The notes beneath the pieces are model-generated. The model searched no databases. It was not told where the DNA came from and saw nothing but the letters and a program-made list of their open reading frames with translations. From contig NZ_ABFU01000028.3 of NCBI RefSeq assembly GCF_000171615.1, forward strand, positions 83,725 to 135,912: 52,188 nt of DNA, written 5' to 3'. Both the position numbers and the translations under genes were made by a program. Shown here one piece after another: positions 1 to 8,987 of this stretch. How positions within the stretch are numbered: position 1 is the first letter of the stretch; each line of letters begins with the position of its first letter. Source of the DNA: Bacillus coahuilensis m4-4 (lineage in GTDB: Bacteria > Bacillota > Bacilli > Bacillales > Bacillaceae_K).

Positions 1-4
1 TAGC

Positions 5-58
5 GAGGCTGACTCAAAAGGTCGTTAAAAGACGATTTTTTTTGAGGCAGCTCTTTTT
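5..58 (+). repeat. Hairpin repeat, copy A
   Basis: This 54-base unit recurs almost identically at 19891-19945. It starts GAGGCTGACTCAAAAGG and ends in a T-rich stretch followed by GAGGCAGCTC. The outer arms (GAGGCTGACTCAAAA against TTTTGAGGCAGCTC) pair imperfectly and enclose a smaller TCGT/ACGA hairpin. A T-run follows, so the unit can act as an intrinsic terminator. No gene is visible to its left in this window. Confidence 0.75.
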
Positions 59-104
59 TATTATTATTTTAGAATTTTCACATCTGTTCATTTTGATTAG
101 GTTG

Positions 105-290
105 ATTCTCGCTGCAGGTGCGAGACTCCCGAGGGAAATAGCGGAAAAGGTGAGACCCCACAGGGCTTGCCCGAGGACTCTGAATAGGCTTCCTCGAGTT
201 TTCACCGCACATATGAAATGCGCAGCATTTTATGAGGAGGCTCACCTCCGCCCCGGAGAATGGAGTACCTTTCGCGGAAATCAACTGGGC
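105..290. repeat. GC-rich intergenic repeat element
   Basis: This block is clearly richer in GC than its surroundings. Its phrases (GCGAGACTCCCGAGGGAA, GGTGAGACCCCACAGGGC, GAGGAGGCTCACC, CGCGGAAATCAACTGGGC) match, from memory, a dispersed intergenic element common in Bacillaceae genomes. Open frames run across it on both strands, but none has a ribosome binding site or protein-like composition. I treat it as non-coding. The centre contains an insertion-like stretch (about 180-225), so this copy may be a variant. Its function is unknown. Confidence 0.6.
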
Positions 291-324
291 TTATTACAAA
301 GATGATCTTTTGTTGAAAATAAGA

Positions 325-372
325 AGAGGGTGTTCCCAATAGTTTATACTTTTGGGACCCCCTCTATTTTTA
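325..372 (+). terminator. Intrinsic terminator-like hairpin
   Basis: AGAGGG...TTCCCAA at 325-339 pairs with TTGGGA...CCCTCT at 352-365, followed by ATTTTTAA. It would end a transcript coming from the left, but no gene for it is visible here. Confidence 0.6.
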
Positions 373-580
373 ATGGCTCTGTTAAAGGGTAGTGTTGAAA
401 TTTGCAAATTCTAGCTGTCAATATGAGCAGAATGACGAAGAGTGCTAAAGTGCAAGAGAACTTAGGACTATTTTCTTAAAATCTCACTCCACGATGGAAA
501 TGCGTAGGATTTTCAAGGAGGTTCCACAAGCCTCAAATGCAAAGTCATTTTCCGTTTAGCGTTTATTAACAGAGACTTTT
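373..580 (+). repeat. MITE-like repeat, copy 1
   Basis: This element of about 205 bases begins GGCTCTGTTAAAGGG and ends TTAACAGAGAC, giving inverted termini of the form GGCTCTGTTAA / TTAACAGAGNC. A diverged relative lies at 21808-22015. It shares the order of internal blocks (GCTGNNNATNTGAG...AATGAC, and AAAGTCATTTT near the right end). A short derivative at 27428-27486 has the same left end, GGCTCTGTTAAAG. No transposase is encoded. It resembles a miniature inverted-repeat element, which is an inference from shape and copy number. Confidence 0.55.
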
Positions 581-651
581 TTAAAAATATATAAAAGTGG
601 TAATTTTCTGGTATAATAATAAAAATTTAAACAAAAAAGGGGAATGGGTCA

Positions 652-1509
652 ATGAAAACAACGTTACATACCATACACGATTTTAAAGAAACTGCATATG
701 ACTGGTTAGTAAAAGAAGAATCTATTAACAATTTATTATTAGGACTGATTCATAGAATCATAGATGAAAACAGATATCCTGATGTAGTATGTTTAACAGT
801 AAAGTCCGAAGAATCTTTGAAGGCTGCTGCTATTATGACACCGCCTCACAATTTAGTGGTAGGCATAAGAAGTGATGAAGAGGATCTTGATAAAATAGGA
901 GAGTCTTTGTTCAATTTTTTGATAGAACAAAATATCGAATTTCCAGGAATCATTGGAGTAAAACAGTCTACCGTTCAGCTTGCTGAAATCTGGACGAATA
1001 AAACGGGAGATACATTTAAAATAGGTATGGACCAAGGGATTTATGAGTGTAGAGAAGTGGTAAACCGCAAGTTTAGTGAAGGGTATGTAGCTGTGGCTGG
1101 TGAAAAATATATAAACCTTCTTTCCGATTGGATGATCGCTTTTTGTAAAGAGTCAAGAATACCAATGGTAACAAAGGAAGAAGCGGTTACTAGAATGAGA
1201 GATTCGGTGCAGTCCAAATCTATGTATGTTTGGTTTGTAGAGGGTAAGCCCGTGTCAATGGCAATGAGGGGGAGGAAATCGAAGAACGGAGAAACAGTGT
1301 CCCTAGTCTATACACCGGTAGAATTTCGAAAGAACGGCTATGGATCCTCTGTTGTAGCAGAAGTTAGTAAGCGAATATTAGCAGAACGAGAGTTGTGTAA
1401 CTTATATACTGATATTACAAATCCAACTTCTAATAAAATTTATCAGGAGATAGGATACAATTTTTTGTGTAAATCCATCATGTTAGAAAAGGATAAAGTT
1501 TCTTCTTGA
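652..1509 (+). CDS. GNAT-family N-acetyltransferase
   Basis: This 285-residue protein is intact. The C-terminal third carries the GNAT core: strands leading to YTPVEFRKNGYGSS (about residues 221-234), which fits the acetyl-CoA pyrophosphate-binding R/Q-x-x-G-x-G/A motif. It is followed by LYTDITNPTSNKIYQEIGY, the usual region ending in a conserved Tyr. The N-terminal half resembles that of other two-part Bacillus acetyltransferases of unknown substrate. The ATG is preceded by AAAAGGGGAATGGGTCA. A TATAAT at 612-617 is a plausible -10 but lacks a good -35. It appears monocistronic; the next promoter overlaps its stop codon. The substrate cannot be predicted. Confidence 0.85.
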   Translation: MKTTLHTIHDFKETAYDWLVKEESINNLLLGLIHRIIDENRYPDVVCLTVKSEESLKAAAIMTPPHNLVVGIRSDEEDLDKIGESLFNFLIEQNIEFPGIIGVKQSTVQLAEIWTNKTGDTFKIGMDQGIYECREVVNRKFSEGYVAVAGEKYINLLSDWMIAFCKESRIPMVTKEEAVTRMRDSVQSKSMYVWFVEGKPVSMAMRGRKSKNGETVSLVYTPVEFRKNGYGSSVVAEVSKRILAERELCNLYTDITNPTSNKIYQEIGYNFLCKSIMLEKDKVSS

Positions 1510-1535
1510 CATTCTTTTCATGAAAGGTTTATTAT
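1506..1535 (+). promoter_or_regulatory. Sigma-A promoter of the trp operon
   Basis: TTGACA at 1506-1511, an 18-base spacer, and TATTAT at 1530-1535 lie just upstream of the first T-box leader. The -35 hexamer overlaps the stop codon of the acetyltransferase gene. Confidence 0.7.
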
Positions 1536-1549
1536 GTGAGTAACAAATT

Positions 1550-1822
1550 GAATGGCAAGCGATGAAGAAGAAGAGTAACTTATACAAATTCTTAAGAGAG
1601 CTAATGGTTGGTGAGAATTAGTGCTGATGTATAAGTGAATGGGCTTCTGAGCACCAAACCGAACGTTTTTACTAGTAGGCTTTGGCGATATGTCTCATCG
1701 TTACAAGAGACAGATATTAACGGAAAAAATTCCCTGATATCTTAGAGTGAGGTTTTTAAAACTTCTGAAAAAAGGTGGCACCACGGTCCCTCGTCCTTTG
1801 TTGACGGGGGATTTTTGTGTTT
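1550..1822 (+). promoter_or_regulatory. T-box riboswitch 1 (tRNA-Trp), trp operon leader
   Basis: A full T-box leader. The AGTA-type box lies near 1575 and the GGTTGGTGAGA distal loop near 1605. The specifier loop reads GAA-TGG-GC, with the Trp codon UGG at 1640-1642. The T-box core AAAGGTGGCACCACGG is at 1771-1786. The terminator pairs TCCCTCGTC (1787-1795) with GACGGGGGA (1803-1811), followed by five T. The bulge UGGC is complementary to a tRNA 3' end GCCA, as expected for tRNA-Trp with discriminator G. Known mechanism: uncharged tRNA-Trp stabilises the antiterminator and lets transcription continue. Confidence 0.92.
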
Positions 1823-1860
1823 TGTAATTTAGTTTAATATTCCAAATCTATGATCAAGAG

Positions 1861-2122
1861 TAGTAAGCTTATTTGATACTTTACAGAGAATTAGGTAGTG
1901 GTGAGAGCCTAATAGGATAGAATAAGTTGAATGGACTTGAGAGAGGCTTTTTGAACGTTAGGAGTAGGAAAGCCCGGGTTTCCACCGTTATCAGGATAGA
2001 ATATCGGAAATGCTCCTGTATTCGAAAAGAGAGAGTGACACGTCACTCTAATCAGAGGTGGTACCGCGGATTATACAATTCGTCCTCCAGAAACATGTAT
2101 GACATGTTTTTGGGGGTACTTT
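1861..2122 (+). promoter_or_regulatory. T-box riboswitch 2 (tRNA-Trp), tandem copy
   Basis: A second complete T-box follows directly. It has the distal loop GTGGTGAGAG and a specifier GAA-TGG-ACT with UGG at 1932-1934. The T-box core CAGAGGTGGTACCGCGG is at about 2053-2069. A long terminator stem (2084-2098 with 2102-2116) is followed by TACTTTTTATTT. Here the tRNA-binding bulge reads UGGU instead of UGGC, so pairing with discriminator G would be a G-U wobble. Two serial terminators mean both switches must bind uncharged tRNA-Trp before the operon is read through. Confidence 0.92.
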
Positions 2123-2150
2123 TTATTTAAAAAACCTGGGAGGAAATAGT

Positions 2151-3529
2151 ATGAAAAGTGCTGTTCATTATCGAATGAAAGAGTTAAAAGGAGATGTCTA
2201 TACTCCAATATCGATCTTTAGTTCATTAAAAGGTACTAAAAAGTTTTTGTTAGAAAGTTCTCTAAAGCATAGTGATCAAGGGAGATACTCTTTTATCGGT
2301 GTAAATCCATATGAAGAATTTAAAGGGTCTGGAGGGATGATTGAAATGATGAAAGGAGACACCATAACACACTCATCGGGAAGTTTGATTAAAGGGTTAC
2401 AGAAGCATCTGCAAAATCAAGAATTTCCTGATATTCCGTTTCCTTTTAAAGGGGGAGCCATTGGATATGTAGGATATGATGTGATACGACAAATTGAAAA
2501 ATAGGTGTGATTCCAGAAGATTCCTTGCATTTGCCAGACGTTCATTTTATGTTATACGACACCTTTATTTATTTTTGATCATCTAAAAGATCTTGTCACC
2601 ATACTAGTTATAGATCCTTATAGAGAAAAATCACTGGACGACTTAGAGAACGAACTTAGTGATCTAGTAAATCAGATTTCAGAGCATTCATTAACTAACC
2701 ATCATCATAATATTCCCAATCTTCAGTTTTCACTATTAGAAAGTAAGGAGAATTTTATCAAAAATGTTGAAATAGCCCAAAAACATATTGTAAAAGGAGA
2801 TATTTTTCAAATGGTACTAAGTCAACGCGCAGTTGCGGAAATGACGGCTAAACCATTTGATTATTATCGGTCTTTAAGGAGTGCCAATCCATCTCCATAT
2901 ATGTTCTATATCGACTTTAATGACTATATCCTTTTAGGGGCATCGCCCGAGAGTCTATTAAAAGTTCAAGGTAAAACTGTAGTCTCCAATCCGATAGCAG
3001 GCACTAGACCTAGATCTGACCAAAATGATTTGGATCACCTACTAGAAATGGAATTAATGGCAGATCAAAAAAGAACTGGCTGAGCACAAGATGTTAGTGG
3101 ATCTAGCTAGAAATGATGTAGGGAAAATTTGTCATTCTGTTCGAGTAGATAAATACATGCAGGTTGAAAGGTATGAGCACGTCATGCATCTTGTTTCAGA
3201 GGTCAAGGGGGATTTAAGAGAGGGTTTTCGGGTTTTGATGCTTTAGAGGCATGTCTACCTGCAGGAACCGTTTCAGGTGCTCCAAAAATTAGGGCCATGC
3301 AAATAATCAATGATTTAGAACGTTTAAAAGAGGTCCTTATAGTGGGGCTGTTGGATATATAAGCGGAAACGGTGAAATGGATCTGGCCCTCTCTATTAGG
3401 ATGATACTGGTGAAAAATGATAGAGCGTATATACAAGCAGGGGCAGGGATTGTTTTTGATTCTGTCCCGGAAAAGGAATACGAAGAAACGTTGCACAAAA
3501 TGAAATCCTTAATGGAGGTAGGAAAATGA
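2151..3529 (+). CDS. trpE: Anthranilate synthase component I (five frame breaks)
   Basis: Makes anthranilate from chorismate, using ammonia delivered by TrpG. The start ATG follows GGGAGGAAAT. The frame is broken near 2500 (missing A), 2573 (extra T), 3070 (extra A), 3225 (missing T) and 3328 (missing A), each in a homopolymer. Repaired, the protein has about 459 residues. It shows the chorismate-enzyme signatures [50 protein letters not shown] and [11 protein letters not shown]. No key residue seems lost after repair, so I regard it as a working gene with sequencing errors. The stop overlaps trpG by the ATGA arrangement. Confidence 0.9.
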
Positions 3530-4116
3530 TTGTTCTACTAGATAATTACGATTCTTTCACCTATAACATCTATCAATATTTACTTGAGCTTGAACAAGAG
3601 GTTATGGTCATTCGAAATGATGAGAAAATAGCAAGTGAAATTGAAGAGTTGAGTCCTTCTGCTATTGTGATTTCTCCTGGACCAGGAAATCCAGAAGATG
3701 CTGGTGTAAGCAAAGAGGTTATTGAACATTTTACAGGCAAATGTCCTATTCTAGGAATCTGCTTAGGGCATCAATGTATCGGTGAGGTTTTCGGAGCGAG
3801 AATAACAGGGGCAAAACAAATTAAACATGGCAAAACATCCATGATTAAACACAGTGGAAATGGCTTGTTTGACTATTTATCTTCTCCATTAGAAGTGATG
3901 AGGTATCACTCCCTGGTGGTTGATGGTGATTCAGTGGGGTCACCACTAAGAATCATAGCTACAAGTATGGAAGATGGGGAGATTATGGCAATCCAGCACG
4001 AATACGAAAAGATATACGGAATCCAATTTCATCCAGAAAGTATAGGCACAACTGCTGGTAAAAAAATTCTAGAAAACTTTGTGAATCAAATGAAGAAGGA
4101 GGCTATAACGTCATGA
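3526..4116 (+). CDS. trpG: Anthranilate synthase glutamine amidotransferase
   Basis: An intact 196-residue class I glutamine amidotransferase that supplies ammonia to TrpE. The nucleophile is C79 in PILGICLGHQ. The other catalytic residues are H169 and E171 in GIQFHPES, and the oxyanion-hole region is SPGPGNPEDAG. The gene overlaps trpE by four bases and trpD by four. In B. subtilis the equivalent glutaminase (PabA) is encoded in the folate operon and shared. Its place inside the trp operon here suggests a dedicated TrpG, although PabA-like dual use cannot be excluded. Confidence 0.92.
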   Translation: MIVLLDNYDSFTYNIYQYLLELEQEVMVIRNDEKIASEIEELSPSAIVISPGPGNPEDAGVSKEVIEHFTGKCPILGICLGHQCIGEVFGARITGAKQIKHGKTSMIKHSGNGLFDYLSSPLEVMRYHSLVVDGDSVGSPLRIIATSMEDGEIMAIQHEYEKIYGIQFHPESIGTTAGKKILENFVNQMKKEAITS

Positions 4117-5137
4117 AATCATTTTTACAGAAAGTAGTGAATAAAGAAAACCTTACATTTGAAGAAATGCAGGAGGTTTCAGAAGGGTTACTAATGAAGG
4201 ATGTAGCACCGGAACTAAAAGCTGGATTGCTAACAGCTCTAAAGGTGAAAGGTGAGACTACAGAAGAAATGGCTGCACTGGTATCGACATTAAAAAATGC
4301 TGCAGTACCTTTCCCACATATTCAAGATGCCATGGATATATGTGGTACCGGAGGAGATGGGAGTCAGAGCTTTAACATTAGTACAACAAGTGCATTTGTA
4401 CTAGCAGCAGCTGGAATTAAAATAGCCAAGCACGGAAATCGAAGTGTATCTAGTAAAACGGGGAGTTCAGATTTGCTTTTTGCACTTGGTGTACCCATGG
4501 AAATGTCACCAGCGGAACATGTGAATATGCTTGATGAATGTGGGATTACTTTTTTATTTGCCCCCCATGTTCATCCAAAATTAAAAAATATTATGTCAAT
4601 AAGAAAAGAGCTGTCTATTCCGACAATCTTTAATCATATAGGTCCTTTAGCAAACCCTATTCATCTTTCCAGTCAACTTATTGGTGTTTATCATAAGGAC
4701 TTGCTCCCTGTCTTTGCAAATGTTGTGAAACGGTTGGGTCGAACCATGTCATGATTCTACATGGAGCTGGAGGGATGGATGAAGCTAGTTTGATTGGACG
4801 AAATGAATATATGTTGATTAGAGATGGAGAAGTGAAAACAGGATGTTTTACACCAGATGAAATTGGTTTGCCGACGTATACGGCAGAAGATATACGAGGT
4901 GGTGAAGTAAACAAAAATGTAGACATTACTCTTGAGGTATTAAAAGGTAAAGAAGGACCGTACCTTGATACAGTATTGCTCAACGTTGCCTGCAGTTTAT
5001 TTGCATCTCAGCGAGTAAAATCGATTGCGGAAGGCGTTCATATTGGCCGAGAGGTTATAAAAAGCGGAAAAGCGTTGGAAAAGTTAAAACAAGTACAATC
5101 ATTTGAAATTCCATTGCAAAAAGGTGTCGTACTATGA
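4113..5137 (+). CDS. trpD: Anthranilate phosphoribosyltransferase (one frame break)
   Basis: Transfers phosphoribosyl from PRPP to anthranilate. The PRPP-binding glycine-rich loop CGTGGDGSQSFNIST and KHGNRSVSSKTGSSD (about residues 76-122) are clear. So is NPIHLSSQLIGVYH, followed after the break by HGAGGMDEAS. One base, probably an A, is missing near 4744 (LGR...HVMILHG). The repaired length is about 341 residues, normal for the family. Start and stop codons overlap trpG and trpC, consistent with translational coupling. Confidence 0.92.
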
Positions 5138-5884
5138 ACTTACTCCATCAAATTATCGAAACCAAAAAGAAAGAAATAGAAGCTATTCCTATAGTAAAAA
5201 CAGACAGAGGGGTATAAACAAATTTCTACCTCGCATTTTAGAAAATGATTTTTCAATTATAGCTGAATTTAAAAGAGCTTCACCTTCAAAAGGCGTGATT
5301 AATGAAAAGCAGACCCTATCGATCAAGCAAGATATTATCTGGAACACGGTGCAACAGGGATGTCAATCTTAACGGACTCTCGCTATTTTAAGGGAAGTTT
5401 TGATGATCTTAAAATGGTTGCAGACAACACAGCTATACCTCTTCTTTGTAAAGACTTTATCATTGACAAAAAACAGATTGAACAAGCCTATAGCGCTGGT
5501 GCTGATATGATTCTGTTAATTGTGGCAGCCTTGTCAGACAGAGAGTTAAACGAATTGTTCACATATAGTAAGGGTCTAAATTTAGATGTTCTTATCGAGG
5601 TTCACAATAGAAAAGAACTAGAAAGAGCCTTAGAAATTTCTCCTGACTTGATTGGAATTAATAATCGGAATTTAGAAACCTTTAGTGTAAATCTAGAAGT
5701 AACAGAACAGCTTGGGCCAATTATTCATAAAAGAGGGATACCGTTTATAAGTGAAAGTGGTATCGCTTCACTTGATGATGTGAAACGTGTCCATAAAGCA
5801 GGAGCAAGAGGGATACTAGTCGGAGAATCACTTATGAGGAACCGTGATCTTCTGAGAGAATTCCAAAGGGGAATACTGGAATGA
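5134..5884 (+). CDS. trpC: Indole-3-glycerol-phosphate synthase (two frame breaks)
   Basis: Closes the indole ring of the TrpF product. The ATG overlaps the trpD stop. Breaks lie near 5210 (missing G in a G-run) and near 5307 (missing A). The repaired protein has about 250 residues and shows IIAEFKRASPSKG, LCKDFIIDKKQIEQAYSAGAD, NNRNLETF, SESGI and GILVGESLM, which together line the (beta/alpha)8-barrel active site. The catalytic Lys residues of FKRASPSKG and LCKDF are present. Confidence 0.9.
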
Positions 5885-6495
5885 AGGTGAAAATTTGCGG
5901 ATTAACAACAGAATCAGCGGTAAAAGCAGCAGTCAAATATGGAGCAGACGCTATAGGGTTTGTATTTGCCCCGAGTAAAAGAAGAATCCTTAAAGAAGAA
6001 GCCATGCTACTCTCTCGGTTTGTACCGAAAAATGTATTAAAAGTAGGAGTATTTGTCAATGAAACAAAAGACATCATTGAAGAAATAGCGCGTGATGTAT
6101 CGTTAGACATCATTCAGTTACATGGAGATGAGTCTCCAGCATTTTTACATTCTCTCTCAAGGCCTGCCATTAAAGCATTTTCTGTTTCCTCTGTTGAAGA
6201 TGTAAGAGCAGCTATTAATTATCCAGCTGATACAATTTTACTGGATGCAAAAGGGGGTAAGTATCGAGGAGGACATGGAACGGTGTTTGACTGGAATATC
6301 CTTCATTCATTGAAAGGGCAACGATTTATTTTAGCGGGTGGATTATCAGTTGAAAATATAGAACAGGCAAAAAAGGAAGTAGATCCATATTGGGTAGATG
6401 TTTCTAGCGGTGTAGAAACAAATGGAATTAAAGATAGTCAAAAAATCAGACAATTTTTACAATTAGCAAAGGGAGGGTGTCATGATGAAAAGTAG
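5881..6495 (+). CDS. trpF: Phosphoribosylanthranilate isomerase
   Basis: An intact 204-residue TIM-barrel enzyme performing the Amadori rearrangement before TrpC. Signatures are MKVKICGLT at the N terminus (with the catalytic Cys7), [39 protein letters not shown] (catalytic Asp) and [10 protein letters not shown], ending with VDVSSGVE. The start overlaps the trpC stop and the end overlaps trpB by 14 bases, as expected for a tightly coupled operon. Confidence 0.93.
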   Translation: MKVKICGLTTESAVKAAVKYGADAIGFVFAPSKRRILKEEAMLLSRFVPKNVLKVGVFVNETKDIIEEIARDVSLDIIQLHGDESPAFLHSLSRPAIKAFSVSSVEDVRAAINYPADTILLDAKGGKYRGGHGTVFDWNILHSLKGQRFILAGGLSVENIEQAKKEVDPYWVDVSSGVETNGIKDSQKIRQFLQLAKGGCHDEK

Positions 6496-7695
6496 ACTAT
6501 ACACATTACCAACTGATACAGGTCATTTTGGGCCGTATGGTGGAAGGTTTATACCTGAAACCCTAATGGAGGCTGTAATTGAATTAAATTTGGCTTATGA
6601 AGAAGCGAAAAATGATGAAAGCTTTTTGAAAGAGTACCAGTATTTTCTGAGAGAATACGTTGGTCGAGAAAATCCTCTATATTATGCAGAAAATCTTACG
6701 AACCATTTAGGTGGAGCAAAGATTTTTTGAAGCGTGAGGACTTAAATCATACGGGAGCGCACAAAATAAATAATACAGTTGGGCAAGGTCTCTTAGCAAA
6801 ACGAATGGGTAAAAAGAAGATTGTGGCTGAAACAGGTGCAGGTCAACACGGGGTGGCAACAGCCACAATCTGCGCAAGATTAAATTTAGAGTGTGTCATT
6901 TTTATGGGAGCAGAGGATATTAGAAGGCAAAGATTAAATGTCTTTAGAATGAAGCTTTTAGGTGCAGAAGTGATAGCCGTGCATCAAGGAAGTGCGACTC
7001 TAAAGGATGCCTGCAACGAGGCTCTTCGATATTGGGTTACAAATGTGGATGACACTCATTATATCATTGGATCGGTATTAGGTCCCCATCCATTCCCAAA
7101 AATGGTCAGAGACTTTCAGAGTGTGATCGGTATAGAGACTCGTAGGCAGATAATCGATAAGGAAGGACGACTTCCTGATGAGGTGATTGCATGTGTTGGA
7201 GGGGGAAGTAACGCAATGGGAATGTTCTACCCATTTATTGAGGACGAAACAGTCAGTCTCACGGGAGTAGAAGCTGCTGGGTCAGGTTTAGATACTGGAC
7301 TTCATTCCGCTTCTCTTACTTCTGGGAAAATGGGAGTTCTACATGGGTCTAGTATGTATGTTTTACAAGATGAGCATGGGCAAATTCAAGAAGCGCATAG
7401 TATATCTGCAGGACTTGATTATCCTGGTGTTGGTCCTGAACATAGTTATTTAAAAGATAGTGGTCGTGTCAACTATACATCCATAACAGATCAAGAAGCA
7501 CTAGAAGCACTAGAGTTATTGTGTGTAAAAGAGGGAATCCTCCCTGCTCTTGAAAGTGCTCACGCAATTAGTTACGGTGTGAAAGTAGCTAAATCAAGAG
7601 AAAAAGATCATGTTATTGTGATTTGTTTGTCGGGCCGTGGTGATAAAGATGTAGAGACAATCATGGCTCATAAGGGGGATCTAGAAAATGAATAA
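6482..7695 (+). CDS. trpB: Tryptophan synthase beta subunit (one frame break)
   Basis: Joins indole and serine using [17 protein letters not shown] opens the protein. [16 protein letters not shown] contains the PLP-binding Lys, [10 protein letters not shown] follows, and the phosphate-binding loop is [12 protein letters not shown] single T is missing in the T-run near 6722, splitting the frame between GGAKIF and LKRED. Repaired length is about 404 residues, as expected. The gene overlaps trpA by eight bases. Confidence 0.93.
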
Positions 7696-8467
7696 GCTAA
7701 CAAACTATTTCATTAAAGTGAAGGAATCTGGTAGAAAAGGTTTTGTTCCGTATATTATGGCTGGAGATGGTGGAATTCATACATTAAAAGAAAAATTAAA
7801 CCTTTTAGAATCTTTAGGAGCTACCGCTATAGAAGTAGGTGTACCATTTTCTGATCCCGTAGCTGATGGTCCTAGCATACAGGAAGCAGGGGAAAGATCA
7901 AGAAATGAAGGCACAACAATTCAATCCATCTTACATGAACTAGAAACTATATCTCCTAGCATTAGTGTTCCCATCATTTTAATGAGCTATTTAAACCCAA
8001 TTTATTCATTGGGAATACTAGAGTTTGCGAAAACGGCCAGGAAAGCAAATGTTAAGGGCGTAATCATTCCAGATTTATCGTTTGAAGAAAGTGGACCGTT
8101 TAAGCAAATTCTGAATCAACAGGAGATTGGACTGATTCAATTATTATCTTTAACAAGTAGTAGCAATAGAGCAAAATCTATCATACAATCTTCTGATGGT
8201 TTTATCTATGTTGTTACAGTTAAAGGGATAACAGGCGCTAGAAAGGAAATACTACAATCTGTTGAATCTTTGTTAAGTGAAGTAAATGAAATTTCTCCTG
8301 TTCCTGTATATGCTGGATTTGGGATTTCGACGAGACAGCAAGTGACACGATTTCAAGATTTGTGTGATGGAGCAATTGTAGGAAGTAAGATTGTTGACTG
8401 TTTTCATCAAGGACAGATTAATGAAATTAAAGAATTAATGGGAGTCAATTTTCCTGAGAACGTTTAA
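7688..8467 (+). CDS. trpA: Tryptophan synthase alpha subunit
   Basis: An intact 259-residue TIM barrel that cleaves indole-3-glycerol phosphate and channels indole to TrpB. Catalytic motifs are the Glu in [18 protein letters not shown] and the Asp of [11 protein letters not shown], with the phosphate site at VYAGFGIST. It is the last gene of the operon. No convincing terminator follows; the short palindrome CGTTTAAACG at its stop has no T-run, so some read-through toward 8586 is possible. Confidence 0.93.
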   Translation: MNKLTNYFIKVKESGRKGFVPYIMAGDGGIHTLKEKLNLLESLGATAIEVGVPFSDPVADGPSIQEAGERSRNEGTTIQSILHELETISPSISVPIILMSYLNPIYSLGILEFAKTARKANVKGVIIPDLSFEESGPFKQILNQQEIGLIQLLSLTSSSNRAKSIIQSSDGFIYVVTVKGITGARKEILQSVESLLSEVNEISPVPVYAGFGISTRQQVTRFQDLCDGAIVGSKIVDCFHQGQINEIKELMGVNFPENV

Positions 8468-8585
8468 ACGGAAAATAATCATTCTTAGGAATTTCTACCT
8501 ATTTTTAAAATATGTTTAAAAATGAATGAATATGGAAAGAATGAACATGTACTATATCTTTGCCACTATTAGGAGGGAATTTAGA

Positions 8586-8765
8586 ATGGAAAACATGAAG
8601 AAATCATTTTTAGCTTTCTTAATGGCGATGTCTGTACTTGGACTAGCTACAGGCTGTGCTGAAGAGGGTGGAGAAGAAGAAATGGAAGAAACAGGCGAAA
8701 TGGAAGAAATGGAAGAAACAGAAGAGATGGATCAAATGGAAGAAACTGAAGAAACTACAGAATAA
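8586..8765 (+). CDS. Small acidic lipoprotein with Glu/Met repeats
   Basis: A 59-residue protein. The start ATG at 8586 has AGGAGGGAATTTAGA in front; an upstream in-frame ATG at 8526 lacks a binding site. Residues 1-23 form a lipoprotein signal with lipobox LATGC, making Cys24 the lipidated residue. The mature part of about 36 residues consists almost only of Glu, Met, Thr, Gly and a few Asp and Gln, in repeats of the type MEETEE. It would sit on the outer face of the membrane as a highly negative tail. The family was not recognised; metal or cation binding is only a guess. A terminator follows. Confidence 0.75.
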   Translation: MENMKKSFLAFLMAMSVLGLATGCAEEGGEEEMEETGEMEEMEETEEMDQMEETEETTE

Positions 8766-8773
8766 CTTAAAAG

Positions 8774-8803
8774 AACCACCAGACCATGTCTGGTGGTTTT
8801 ACT
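8774..8803 (+). terminator. Intrinsic terminator after the lipoprotein gene
   Basis: AACCACCAGA (8774-8783) pairs perfectly with TCTGGTGGTT (8789-8798), followed by TTACTTTTTG. Confidence 0.88.
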
Positions 8804-8870
8804 TTTTGTGTTAGGAGGGTCATTAAGAACATCTGTTCAAAATTTATCAACAATTATTTTGATTTTCTCC

Positions 8871-8972
8871 TTGAATGAGTATACCTAATAGGGTATATTA
8901 TTATTGTGAAGTAAAACACAATTGAACAACTGTAAATTATTTTTTTATTTTATATAATACCCTAATAGGTAT
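8871..8972 (+). promoter_or_regulatory. Promoter with two CsoR/CstR-like operators
   Basis: TTGAAT (8871-8876), a 17-base spacer and TATATT (8894-8899) form a sigma-A promoter. The 16-base inverted repeat ATACCTAATAGGGTAT (8881-8896) fills the spacer. A second copy in opposite orientation, ATACCCTAATAGGTAT (8957-8972), lies just before the ribosome binding site. Known CsoR-family persulfide sensors (CstR) bind ATACCC-type inverted repeats. The link to CstR is an inference from motif and neighbouring genes; no regulator gene is in the window. Confidence 0.6.
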
Positions 8973-8987
8973 AAAGGAGAGGTTCAA

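Noticed and set aside
42-305. Open frames on both strands across the first 300 bases
   Set aside because: They run through two intergenic repeats, lack ribosome binding sites and have no protein-like composition.
1510-2150. TRAP-type (GAG/UAG triplet) control of the trp operon
   Set aside because: No regular series of such triplets was seen; the leader is fully explained by two T-boxes.
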